From positions 642,353 through 706,352 of the forward strand of contig QFQS01000003.1 of the NCBI GenBank assembly GCA_003243455.1: 64,000 bases of DNA. The letters are read 5' to 3'. Below the pieces are notes generated by a model. It was not told the DNA's origin. It saw only the letters and a program-made list of their open reading frames with translations, and did no database searches. The first letter of the stretch is position 1. Each line of letters starts with the position of its first letter. Source of the stretch: Cereibacter sphaeroides (GTDB lineage: Bacteria > Pseudomonadota > Alphaproteobacteria > Rhodobacterales > Rhodobacteraceae). Made by a program: the position numbers and the translations under genes. Below are positions 48,710 through 56,312 of the stretch, piece after piece.

Positions 48710-49003
48710 TCACGCCTTGTTGGCTGCCGCCTGCTCCAGAATCTTCCGATAGCCCTCGCGCGAGAGCCATTGCGCGCGTTCGAGATGGCTTTGCCAGCAA
48801 CGATAGGTCCGAAATTCCTCGCCGCCCGGATCGCGGTGCAGCACGATCCGCGCGACTTCCTTCCAGTCCGCGCCCTCGGCCTTGGCATCGAGAAGCCGCA
48901 GGTAGGTCACGAAATGCCGTTCGTCATAGACGGTTATGGTGTCGCCGGTCGGCGCTTCGTCGTCCACATCGGGATCGAGTTCGACGGGAACCCGCATAGT
49001 CAT
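48710..49003 (-). CDS. Small DUF2285-type protein
   Basis: 97 residues from ATG 49003 (the frame is open further upstream but the family start is MTMRVPVELDPDVDDEAP). Features: TGDTITVYDERHFVTYLRLL, GADWKEVARIVLHRDPGGEE and REGYRKILEQAA. It is the short DUF2285-like partner common in this element family, divergent from the AlpA-RepA operon. Probably DNA-binding; role in regulation inferred. Confidence 0.75.
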   Translation of the reverse strand: MTMRVPVELDPDVDDEAPTGDTITVYDERHFVTYLRLLDAKAEGADWKEVARIVLHRDPGGEEFRTYRCWQSHLERAQWLSREGYRKILEQAAANKA

Positions 49004-49457
49004 TCCCCGTATCCGAGAGAGCTTGTCTGCGGTGCGCCCCCGCAAACGATTCTCTCTGACTCTTGGTGATCGGGGAGTTAGTAACCGTCACGAAACGGCC
49101 CCATGGCCTTTAGCTCGGAAAGCCTGTTGTATACGCCACAGGCTCCCCGACCATAGGTCAAGGAGTTGGTGCCGTTCTGGCTGGCACCGGCCATCCGTGA
49201 GGGGTTACTACGCCCCAGAGCAGCGCGTCTGCTCCACCCACAATCTTAGCCGAGCGGCGCACGAATGTCTTTGCCTATTCGGCGGGGCAGGCAACGAGCC
49301 TCTAAAATCCCTCACCTATTAGCCAGCGACACGCGCGAGGGGGGTGCCGCCAACGCATAGGCGCAAATGCGGCACGCTACGCGCCGCCGATCCCTCGCCA
49401 TGGTTCGCCACAGTCCGCTGCCGCCCCCGGCAGCCCAATCCCGACTGGAGGTGATCC
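49004..49457. other. Divergent intergenic region before alpA/repA
   Basis: About 450 bases between the divergent DUF2285 gene and the AlpA-like gene with no convincing reading frame. Its central part, 49121-49234, is a chain of perfect hairpins (separate entry). AlpA has GGAGGTG seven bases before its ATG. Promoters for both directions must lie here. Confidence 0.6.
49121..49234. other. Chain of four perfect stem-loops, possible structured RNA or replication/transfer site
   Basis: In order: AGCCTGT/ACAGGCT (49121-49144), GGTGCC/GGCACC (49168-49188), GGGG/CCCC (49201-49216) and GAGCAG/CTGCTC (49218-49234). Four consecutive perfect stems within 114 bases of non-coding DNA suggest a folded RNA or a site for replication or transfer proteins. 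No known RNA family was recognised. Confidence 0.5.
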
Positions 49458-49727
49458 ATGCCCAACCCGCTTGCGGGCCTGCCGCCGCGCCTGTTGCGCA
49501 CCAAGGAAGCCGCGCGCTTCCTCGGCATATCCATCCGCACCCTTGAGAAACATCGCACCTACGGGACCGGCCCGACCTATCGCAAGGTCGGCGGTCGCGT
49601 CCTCTACACCGTCCGCGATCTGGAAGACTGGAGTGCGGCCGGCGAACGGAAATCCACCCGCGACAAGACCGCCGGCACGGTCTTTCCGGCGCGTCCGCTC
49701 ACGCCCGAAGAACGGGACGAGTGCTAG
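49458..49727 (+). CDS. AlpA-like helix-turn-helix regulator
   Basis: 89 residues: RLLRTKEAARFLGISIRTLE, then KHRTYGTGPTYRKVGGRVLY and VRDLEDWSAAGE, the winged helix-turn-helix of AlpA/excisionase-like proteins. It directly precedes repA (the repA ATG follows its stop at once), the standard order in this element family. Probably controls replication or excision of the element. Confidence 0.88.
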   Translation: MPNPLAGLPPRLLRTKEAARFLGISIRTLEKHRTYGTGPTYRKVGGRVLYTVRDLEDWSAAGERKSTRDKTAGTVFPARPLTPEERDEC

Positions 49728-50804
49728 ATGCTGCGCGAGGACGACCATAGCCCCGCGCAGCCGACCGAGGACAGCGAGCGCAGCCGCCTAGACCCCTTCG
49801 TGGTCGCAACGGGCGATGCGCCGCCGCGCGACCAGCGCGATTTGATGGAACGGCCGTTCTTCTCGCTGGCGAAGACCCCGCGCACCAAGCCGATTCTCTA
49901 CAAGGCTGCCGACATAGAGGTGCAGGTGTTCGGGATGCCCGAGCACGGCATGGCGACCATATGGGACGCCGATGTGCTGATATGGGCGGCCTCGCAGATC
50001 GTCGCGGCCGAGAATGACGGCCTCGCCACATCGCGCTTCGTCCGCTTCACGCCCTACCATCTGTTGCGCGCCATCGGACGCCCGACCGGCAATCACCAAT
50101 ACCGGCTTCTGAAAGCCGCGCTGGCGCGGCTGCAATCGACCGTCATCGCCACCACAATCCGCAACGGCCCGCATTGGCGGCGGCGGCAATTCTCATGGAT
50201 CAACGAATGGGAAGAAATGACGACGCGCACCGGCCGCGTCGAGGGCATGGAGTTCGTCCTGCCCGAATGGTTCTACAACAGCGTCATCGACCGTTCGCTG
50301 GTCCTGACCATCGACCCGGCCTATTTCCGACTGACTGGCGGCATCGAGCGATGGCTTTACCGCGTCGCCAGAAAGCACGCCGGGCACCAGCGCCACGGCT
50401 GGATTTTCGAGGTCGCGCACCTTCATCAGAAATCCGGCAGCCTCGCCCGGCCGTCTGATTTCGCGCTCGACCTGCGCCGGATCGCGGCCCGCCAGCAACT
50501 CCCCGGCTACCGCCTCCAGATCGAGCGGGAAGACGGCCGCGAGCTGCTGCGCATCCGCCCCGGAAACTTATCAACAGGCACTGTTGATAACCCTGTTAAT
50601 GCCATCGGCAGATCAGGCGCACGGGGTATCGGCACATCAGGCGCACCACTATCGGCAGATCAGGCGCACGAACCGCAGCTAACGCTTTGGCCTCAAAAGC
50701 GGAATCCGACCGCTAACTTATCTAACAGTGAATCTAACTCTTTTTCTTTGACGCGCGCGCAGGCGAAGCGTGGTGCCGGTTCTGCCGGGAACAGCGAGCC
50801 ATGA
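49728..50804 (+). CDS. repA: Replication initiator protein RepA
   Basis: 358 residues from ATG 49728, directly after the AlpA stop. Pattern of RepA-type plasmid initiators: RPFFSLAKTPRTKPILYKAA, then YHLLRAIGRPTGNHQYRLLK and FVLPEWFYNSVIDRSLVLTI, with helix-turn-helix regions. The C-terminus (from about 280) is a low-complexity tail encoded by short direct repeats and an inverted DnaA-box-like pair (50568-50669). It suggests the element can replicate as a circle, as plasmid or excised ICE. Confidence 0.9.
   Translation: MLREDDHSPAQPTEDSERSRLDPFVVATGDAPPRDQRDLMERPFFSLAKTPRTKPILYKAADIEVQVFGMPEHGMATIWDADVLIWAASQIVAAENDGLATSRFVRFTPYHLLRAIGRPTGNHQYRLLKAALARLQSTVIATTIRNGPHWRRRQFSWINEWEEMTTRTGRVEGMEFVLPEWFYNSVIDRSLVLTIDPAYFRLTGGIERWLYRVARKHAGHQRHGWIFEVAHLHQKSGSLARPSDFALDLRRIAARQQLPGYRLQIEREDGRELLRIRPGNLSTGTVDNPVNAIGRSGARGIGTSGAPLSADQAHEPQLTLWPQKRNPTANLSNSESNSFSLTRAQAKRGAGSAGNSEP
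50568..50669. other. Iteron-like repeats and inverted DnaA-box-like sites inside repA (candidate oriV)
   Basis: TTATCAACAG and CTGTTGATAA (50568-50577 and 50581-50590) form a perfect inverted repeat around GCA; each arm differs from a DnaA box TTATCCACA at one position. Then three direct repeats ATCGGCA(G/C)ATCAGGCGCAC start at 50604, 50628 and 50651 (19 bases each, 23-24 base steps, about two helical turns). This is the classic make-up of an iteron origin, within the end of the initiator gene. Confidence 0.6.
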
Positions 50805-50865
50805 CGCCCGCCGTTGACGCAGCGCACGCGCGCAATCCCCACCAGCACATCGCCGGAGACGCACA

Positions 50866-51384
50866 ATGACCCGTCGCGCCCATCGCAGCGCGCACGGCCG
50901 TCCGCTGCCGGACGGGCCTGCGCCCTTCACCACATTGGTCGAGCTGACTTTCGAGAAACGCCGCATCGAGCATTGGATCAGGTTCGGCCGCAAGAGCTAC
51001 GAACAGATCATCGACCGCCGCCGCAGCGTCGTCGGCTTCGCACCGGGCAGCGTCTTCGCCTTCGTCCGATGGGCGAACGGCGACCATGGCACGGTCGTTT
51101 CCCGCATCGACATTGTGCGGGCAATCGGGCGCGGTGAACCCTTCCAGACATTGCCGTTTGTCCGCCCCGGCGGCGAAATCCTGTTGCGCCTCGATAGCTG
51201 GCCGAAGGTGCAGCGCGGGCTTGCCGCCATCGACGCCGTGGAATCGCTCGGCCTCGATCCGGCCGACGCTGCACCGGAACACTGGCGGCATGTCCACAAC
51301 CGTTTGACCGCCAATCTGGAGCCGCACGCCTACACGCCCGAGCGACATGCCGCGTGGCTTCACCGCCGAAGGATCGAGCCATGA
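50866..51384 (+). CDS. DUF2840 domain protein
   Basis: 172 residues: FTTLVELTFEKRRIEHWIRF, then GRKSYEQIIDRRRSVVGFAP and SVFAFVRWANGDHGTVVSRI, the DUF2840 pattern, ending HVHNRLTANLEPHAYTPERH. Coupled to traF by a 4-base overlap. DUF2840 genes lie between repA and traF in this conjugative family; function not known, possibly transfer-related. Confidence 0.87.
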   Translation: MTRRAHRSAHGRPLPDGPAPFTTLVELTFEKRRIEHWIRFGRKSYEQIIDRRRSVVGFAPGSVFAFVRWANGDHGTVVSRIDIVRAIGRGEPFQTLPFVRPGGEILLRLDSWPKVQRGLAAIDAVESLGLDPADAAPEHWRHVHNRLTANLEPHAYTPERHAAWLHRRRIEP

Positions 51385-51926
51385 CGCGCCGCCGCACCCT
51401 CACGGTGACGGCGCTCGCCGTCATCGGTATCGCCGCCGCAGGCGCGGTCGAGACGCCGACGAAACTCATATGGAACGCCACCGCCAGCGCGCCGGTCGGG
51501 TTCTACACCGTCGAGCCGGCCGACCGGATCGACGTGCCCGAGCTGGTCGCCGTCATGCCGCCCGAACCGCTCGCCGGCTTCATGGTCGAGCGGGGCTATA
51601 TCGCGCGAGGCGTCCCGCTCTTGAAGCGCGTCTTGGGCCTGCCGGGACAGCGGGTTTGCCGCGCCGGCCGCACGATCACGGTTGACGGGATCGAGATGGG
51701 CGAGGCGCTGGAGCGCGACAGCCTCGGCCGCGATCTGCCCATCTGGCAGGGCTGCCGCGTCATCGGCGACGACCAGCTTTTCCTCATGAATTGGGAAGTC
51801 CGCGACAGCCTCGACGGCCGGTATTTCGGACCCATCCCCGCAGCTTCCGTCATCGGCCGAGCGGTCCCGCTCTGGACCGATGAGGAAGGCGTCGGCCGCT
51901 ACGAGTGGCGCGCGCCGACCCACTGA
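51381..51926 (+). CDS. traF: Conjugative transfer signal peptidase TraF
   Basis: 181 residues. An N-terminal membrane segment (TVTALAVIGIAAAGAV) is followed by the S26 peptidase site: TASAPVGFY (Ser36) and VPLLKRVLGLPGQ (Lys82), and later FFLMNWEVRDSLDGRYFGPI-like NWEVRDSLDGRYFGPIPAAS. TraF-type peptidases process and cyclise TrbC pilin in RP4-type systems; trbC is present downstream at 62143. Acts in the inner membrane. Start overlaps DUF2840. Confidence 0.92.
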   Translation: MTRRRTLTVTALAVIGIAAAGAVETPTKLIWNATASAPVGFYTVEPADRIDVPELVAVMPPEPLAGFMVERGYIARGVPLLKRVLGLPGQRVCRAGRTITVDGIEMGEALERDSLGRDLPIWQGCRVIGDDQLFLMNWEVRDSLDGRYFGPIPAASVIGRAVPLWTDEEGVGRYEWRAPTH

Positions 51927-51961
51927 ACCACCCCCCGAAAATCAACCGCAGGAGATTTCCC

Positions 51962-52297
51962 ATGGCAGAAATAGGCACCTTCACCCGCACCGAAACCGGC
52001 TATGCGGGAGAGCTTCATTCGTTCGGCCTCCACGAAAAGCTGTTCATCGTCCCGGCCAAAGCGAGCGACGTAAAAAACGCACCTGACTATCGCGTGCGCC
52101 TCGATAGCGAGGACGGCCCGGACGCCGGCCCCGCATGGAAAGACTCCAGCGAGAACGCTGGCGAGTTCGTGTCGATGCGATTGGAGGGGCCAATCTTCCC
52201 GTTCCCGATCCGGGCCAAACTGTTCCAGTCCAACGACGATCCTTCGGTCTGGACCCTGCGTTGGAAACACGCCCGGAAGATCGAGGATGAAGAATGA
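51962..52297 (+). CDS. DUF736 domain protein
   Basis: 111 residues from ATG 51962 (AGGAGA upstream). DUF736 pattern: AEIGTFTRTETGYAGELHSF, KASDVKNAPDYRVRLD, GPAWKDSSENAGEFVSMRLE, ending VWTLRWKHARK. Such proteins occur in nearly all elements of this group, between traF and the transglycosylase or relaxase; function unknown, likely cytoplasmic. Confidence 0.92.
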   Translation: MAEIGTFTRTETGYAGELHSFGLHEKLFIVPAKASDVKNAPDYRVRLDSEDGPDAGPAWKDSSENAGEFVSMRLEGPIFPFPIRAKLFQSNDDPSVWTLRWKHARKIEDEE

Positions 52298-53177
52298 AGG
52301 CCGCGCGCGTCCGGCCCACCATCCGGTCAAAGATCGGCATCCCTTTGTTCGCGGAAAAGCCGTCTCATCCCTTCGTCCCGCTCGGCGACCAGACGGCCGG
52401 CGCGCGCAGCGAAGGTCAGGGGCGGCCATCGGCCGGCGCTTGCGCCTTGCCCTTGACCGCAGCGAGCACGCTGGCAGGCTGGCGGGGGCGCTTTCCGTCT
52501 GCACCGGATCGGGCGTCGCTGTCGCGCAATCCGCGCCCGTCGAGCGCCCGGCCGCCGCCCATCCCTATGCGGCTCACATCGCCGAGGCGTCGCAGCGTTT
52601 CGGCATACCGGAGCATTGGATCGTCGCGGTGCTACGCGCCGAGAGCGCGGGCGATGTGCGCGCGGTTTCGTCGGCCGGCGCTATGGGATTGATGCAGGTG
52701 ATGCCCGACACATGGGCGGGCCTGCGCGTCCGCTACGGCCTCGGCCGCGATCCCTACGACCCGCGCGACAACATCCTCGCAGGCACGGCCTATCTACGCG
52801 AGATGTTCGACCGCTACGGCAATGTCGGCGCGATGCTTGCGGCCTATAACGCCGGCCCCGGCCGCTACGACGAGCACCGCGCGACGGGCCGCCCGCTTCC
52901 CGCCGAGACACGCGCCTATGTCGCCGCGCTCGCCCCGATCCTTGGCGGCGCGGCTCCATCGGATGCGCCGTTGCAACCACCGGCACCGCCGCCCGACTGG
53001 CGCGAGGCACCGCTATTCGTCATGCGCCCGGCCGACACGCAAGCTGCCGCCGCGCCGCCGTCCGAGGTGCAAACAGGCGACGGCCGCGCTGCCGTTCCGG
53101 CGCGCGACCCCGCCCGTGCGGAGCCGCAGGACGGCAGCATTTTCGTGGCGAGCGCCAGCGACGGGGGAACGCCATGA
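52287..53177 (+). CDS. Lytic transglycosylase of the conjugation system
   Basis: 296 residues from ATG 52287, overlapping DUF736 by 11 bases. Residues about 95-215 are an SLT domain: WIVAVLRAESAGD (catalytic E119), SSAGAMGLMQVMPDTW, GTAYLREMFDRYGNVGAMLA and AYNAGPGRYDEH. The long basic N-terminus includes a stretch GALSVCTGSGVAVAQSAPV that may act in export. It opens peptidoglycan for the type IV secretion channel (VirB1-like). The C-terminal Pro/Ala tail is typical of the group. Confidence 0.9.
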   Translation: MKNEGRARPAHHPVKDRHPFVRGKAVSSLRPARRPDGRRAQRRSGAAIGRRLRLALDRSEHAGRLAGALSVCTGSGVAVAQSAPVERPAAAHPYAAHIAEASQRFGIPEHWIVAVLRAESAGDVRAVSSAGAMGLMQVMPDTWAGLRVRYGLGRDPYDPRDNILAGTAYLREMFDRYGNVGAMLAAYNAGPGRYDEHRATGRPLPAETRAYVAALAPILGGAAPSDAPLQPPAPPPDWREAPLFVMRPADTQAAAAPPSEVQTGDGRAAVPARDPARAEPQDGSIFVASASDGGTP

Positions 53178-53494
53178 GGGCGGCGTTCCCGCGCTCGGCG
53201 GCGCTGGTTTCGGCATCCGGTCGGGCAGGTTTGCGCCCGGCAGGATTCCCGGCAGGAGGGGCAGAAAAGACAGAAAGGGCGGAGGGCAAGATTAAAGAAG
53301 ACGGCACCATGTCGGGCCGCTTCTGGAAATTGTTATTGTCTGCACACTGGTTAGGCGACCGATTCCGGCACCATGGTTTTGAGGGGCCGCGTGCCGCGAT
53401 TTCGCACAAAGCCTTGGCTTTGCTGGGTTTCGAGCGGCACCATAGGCGCAGATTGGCCGTATTTCGACGGTTTTGGCTGGAGTCGCGCCCTTGA
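53174..53494 (+). CDS. Arg-rich hypothetical protein between transglycosylase and relaxase
   Basis: 106 residues, linked by ATGA to the transglycosylase and by TTGA to the relaxase. Very basic: GFERHHRRRLAVFRRFWLES, with a short TMSGRFWKLLLSAHWLG piece. The full stop/start chaining suggests it is translated, but low complexity leaves doubt. It may bind DNA near the transfer origin; that is inference. Confidence 0.5.
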   Translation: MRAAFPRSAALVSASGRAGLRPAGFPAGGAEKTERAEGKIKEDGTMSGRFWKLLLSAHWLGDRFRHHGFEGPRAAISHKALALLGFERHHRRRLAVFRRFWLESRP

Positions 53495-55545
53495 GCGCCG
53501 ACGACGAAAATCGCTTCCGACCAAAGCCCGGCCGCATCCGATCCGACACGCCGAAGGCCGGTAAGACCAAGAGCTTTTTCACGCAGGTCAGGAAGATCAC
53601 CCGGCAGCATCAGGCGGCAGCCTCCCGCGATCCTTCCATGCCGTCATCCGCCCGCCCGTCATCGCCGGGCCGTTCCCGCGCCGTGGTCGCCAGCGGCAAG
53701 GGCGTGAAGCGCGGCCGGGGCGCGAGCTTCGTGCGCGCCCGGAACATCTCCGGCCAATGGCATCATCGCCAGCCCGGCAGCCGCCGCGTGATCGTCAAGC
53801 AGCGCAGCGTCCGGGCCGCGTGGAAGGGCGGCCGCGCCCGCGCGCATCTGCGCTATGTCCAGCGCGACGGCACGTCACGCGACGGCGAGCGGGGCCGGCT
53901 CTATTCGGCGACCGAGGACCGCGCCGATGGCGACGCCTTCCTTGATCGCGGCAAGGACGACCGCCACCAATTCAGGTTCATCGTCTCGCCCGAGGACGGC
54001 GCGGAGCTGTCGGACCTCACGGCCTACACCCGCGATTTCATGAAGCAGGTGGAAGCCGACCTTGGCACGAAACTCGATTGGGTTGCCGTCAACCACTACA
54101 ACACCGGCCATCCCCATGTGCATGTCATCGTCAACGGCCGCGACGATATGGGCGGGGATCTGGTCATCAACGGCGACTACCTTTCCGCCGGCCTGCGCGA
54201 GCGCGCCAGCGAGCTTGCCAGTCTGGAACTCGGCCCCGTCACCGAGATCGAGCAGACCCGCAAGCTGTCGGCCGAGATCGACCAAGACCGTTTCACCCGC
54301 ATCGACCGCGCCATGGTCGAGGAAGCCGATGCCCGTTTCCTCGACCTGCGCCATGAACCGGCAGAGCCGAGGCGGCAGTTCGAGCGAACGCTGCGCCTGC
54401 GCAGGCTCGGCAAGCTGGAGAAGATGGGGCTGGCGACCGAGCACGCGCCCGCCGTTTGGGAATTGAGCAAGGACATGGAACCGGCCCTGCGCGAGCTGGG
54501 CGAGCGTGGTGACATTATCCGCACCATGCAGAAGGCGCTCGGCCCGCAGGGTGGCGAACGCGATCCCATGAGCTTCCAAATCCATGACGGAGCACCCGAG
54601 ACGCCCATCGTCGGGCGCGTCGTGGACAAGCACCTGTCCGACGAGCTGGGGGAGAACCTGACCGTTGTGGTGGACGGGATCGACGGCCGCACCCACCACA
54701 TCGCCGGCATCGCGCCCGAGCGGCTGGAGGACGCCCGCATCGGCAGCGTCGTCCAGATCGGCCCGGCCGAGGTGACGGCCCGGCCGTCCGACCGCACCAT
54801 CACGGCCATTGCCGAGGACGGCATCTATCGGCCGAGCCGCCATCTGGAGCAGGCGAAGTTCGAGGGCCGCGTTCCCGGCGGCGACTATGAGGGCTATGTC
54901 GATGCGCATGTGCGCCGGCTGGAGGCGCTGCGCCGGGCCGGTATCGTCGAGCGGATCGACGCCGACCAATGGCGCATCCCCGATGATCTGGTCAGCCGCG
55001 CCGCCGCCTATGACGCCGGCCGCGACCGGCAAGCCAGTGTGCGCGTCCCTTCCCCGGTCGATCTGCAAAGGCAGATCGGATCGGATGGCGCGACCTGGCT
55101 GGACCGGAGATTGATCCATGGCGAGACGGCCGACCTTGCGCCGACCGGCTTCGGCCAACAGGTGCGCGACGCCATGGACCAACGCCGCGAGCACCACATT
55201 GCACAGGCCGACGCCACCCGAGCGCGGGACGGCCGCATCTTCTATCGGCGCAACCTTCTCGCCACGCTGCGCGAGCGGGAGGTTGTCCGCGTTGGCGCGG
55301 AGATGGCCGAGGGCAAAGGGCTGCCGTTCCGCGCCGCCACGGACGGCGAGAACGTGAGCGGCAAGTTCACCGGCACCGTTCAGCTATCTAGCGGCAAGTT
55401 CGCCGTGGTCGAAAAGAGCCATGAGTTCACGCTTGTCCCGTGGCGACCTGTCATCGACCGTCAGCTCGGCCGCGAGGTCATGGGCGTCGTGCAGGGCGGA
55501 TCGGTGTCGTGGCAGTTCGGGCGAAGGCACGACCTTGGGCTTTAG
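53491..55545 (+). CDS. Relaxase with DUF3363 (VirD2-like)
   Basis: 684 residues; TTG 53491 is chosen because the family begins SADDENRFRPKPGRIRSD and the start overlaps the upstream stop. A basic, Ser-rich N-terminus leads into the relaxase region: AHLRYVQRDGT (candidate nucleophile Tyr), FRFIVSPEDGAELSDLTAYT and HYNTGHPHVHVIVNGRD with the metal-binding His triad (H207, H209, H211). The remaining two thirds form the DUF3363 region (e.g. DGRTHHIAGIAPERLEDARI). It nicks oriT and pilots the strand into the recipient. Firm call. Confidence 0.93.
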   Translation: MSADDENRFRPKPGRIRSDTPKAGKTKSFFTQVRKITRQHQAAASRDPSMPSSARPSSPGRSRAVVASGKGVKRGRGASFVRARNISGQWHHRQPGSRRVIVKQRSVRAAWKGGRARAHLRYVQRDGTSRDGERGRLYSATEDRADGDAFLDRGKDDRHQFRFIVSPEDGAELSDLTAYTRDFMKQVEADLGTKLDWVAVNHYNTGHPHVHVIVNGRDDMGGDLVINGDYLSAGLRERASELASLELGPVTEIEQTRKLSAEIDQDRFTRIDRAMVEEADARFLDLRHEPAEPRRQFERTLRLRRLGKLEKMGLATEHAPAVWELSKDMEPALRELGERGDIIRTMQKALGPQGGERDPMSFQIHDGAPETPIVGRVVDKHLSDELGENLTVVVDGIDGRTHHIAGIAPERLEDARIGSVVQIGPAEVTARPSDRTITAIAEDGIYRPSRHLEQAKFEGRVPGGDYEGYVDAHVRRLEALRRAGIVERIDADQWRIPDDLVSRAAAYDAGRDRQASVRVPSPVDLQRQIGSDGATWLDRRLIHGETADLAPTGFGQQVRDAMDQRREHHIAQADATRARDGRIFYRRNLLATLREREVVRVGAEMAEGKGLPFRAATDGENVSGKFTGTVQLSSGKFAVVEKSHEFTLVPWRPVIDRQLGREVMGVVQGGSVSWQFGRRHDLGL

Positions 55546-55648
55546 CACGTCCGCGTGTTTTATACGGCATCTATCATGCCCCGTGTATCTCACGCTGGAT
55601 GACGGCTATTGTAGAGCCTTCGTTGAAGCGTTCAGTAGAAAAGAAGAT

Positions 55649-56219
55649 ATGCCGAGACCGAAACTTCACAGCGACGAGTTCATTCTGGATACCGCGCTAG
55701 GCATCCTTCTTCAGAAAGGTCCATCGGCCTTCACCCTCTCCGATGTTGCGGAAGCTGTCGGCATCTCGCGGGCTGCGCTGATCCAGCGGTTCAAGGACAA
55801 GGCGACGCTGCATCGAAAGGTCATGGAGCGCACCACACAGGAGGTGCGCGACTATTTCGCGGGCGCGAGTCCCGAAAAGGGCCTCGATCCGCTATGGGCG
55901 ATGCTCAAGGACCTCATCGCCGGTATGGGTGCCGGTGTCGGAACGGAAGGCTACCTCCTTCTATTGTGGGGAGACATTCAGGAGCCGTCGCTTCGCACCC
56001 TTGCGGCGGAGCGGAACAGGCTGGTCCTGAAAGCTATCGAGGCACGACTGCCCGCCGGGCCGCGCCCCCCCCGAGCATACCGCTGGCCTGATTCAGACGG
56101 TCATTCAGGGGTCTTGCATGCAGTGGCTTGTTGAGCCGGAAGGCGAGCTAGCGGCTTTCATGACCAAGCGCACCCACATGCTTCTATCCGTCCTCTATCC
56201 CGACCATGTGTTCGGGTAA
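55649..56219 (+). pseudogene. TetR family regulator with a frameshift in a C8 run
   Basis: From ATG 55649 the frame reads a TetR N-terminal domain: FILDTALGILLQKGPSAFTL, SDVAEAVGISRAALIQRFKD, then KATLHRKVMERTTQEVRDYF. At 56065-56072 a run of eight C shifts the frame and the protein would end early (RAYRWPDSDGHSG). One base out of phase the ligand-domain end is intact: EHTAGLIQTVIQGSCMQWLV and MTKRTHMLLSVLYPDHVFG to TAA 56219. So a one-base insertion in the C run disrupted the gene, or it varies by slippage. It probably controlled the adjoining methyltransferase gene. Confidence 0.78.
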
Positions 56220-56312
56220 CACCATCTGGAGGGTTGTTTATAACAGTCGTGTCGGTTATTTATAAGGCATGTGCCACGGTAACACCGGGCTCGGAAACCC
56301 GGAACGACTATC

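Noticed and set aside
49377..49748. Minus-strand frame opposite the AlpA-like gene
   Set aside because: Antisense shadow; the plus frame has a good ribosome site and a clear helix-turn-helix.
54177..55197. Antisense frames within the relaxase gene
   Set aside because: Shadows of a well supported relaxase; no independent motif.
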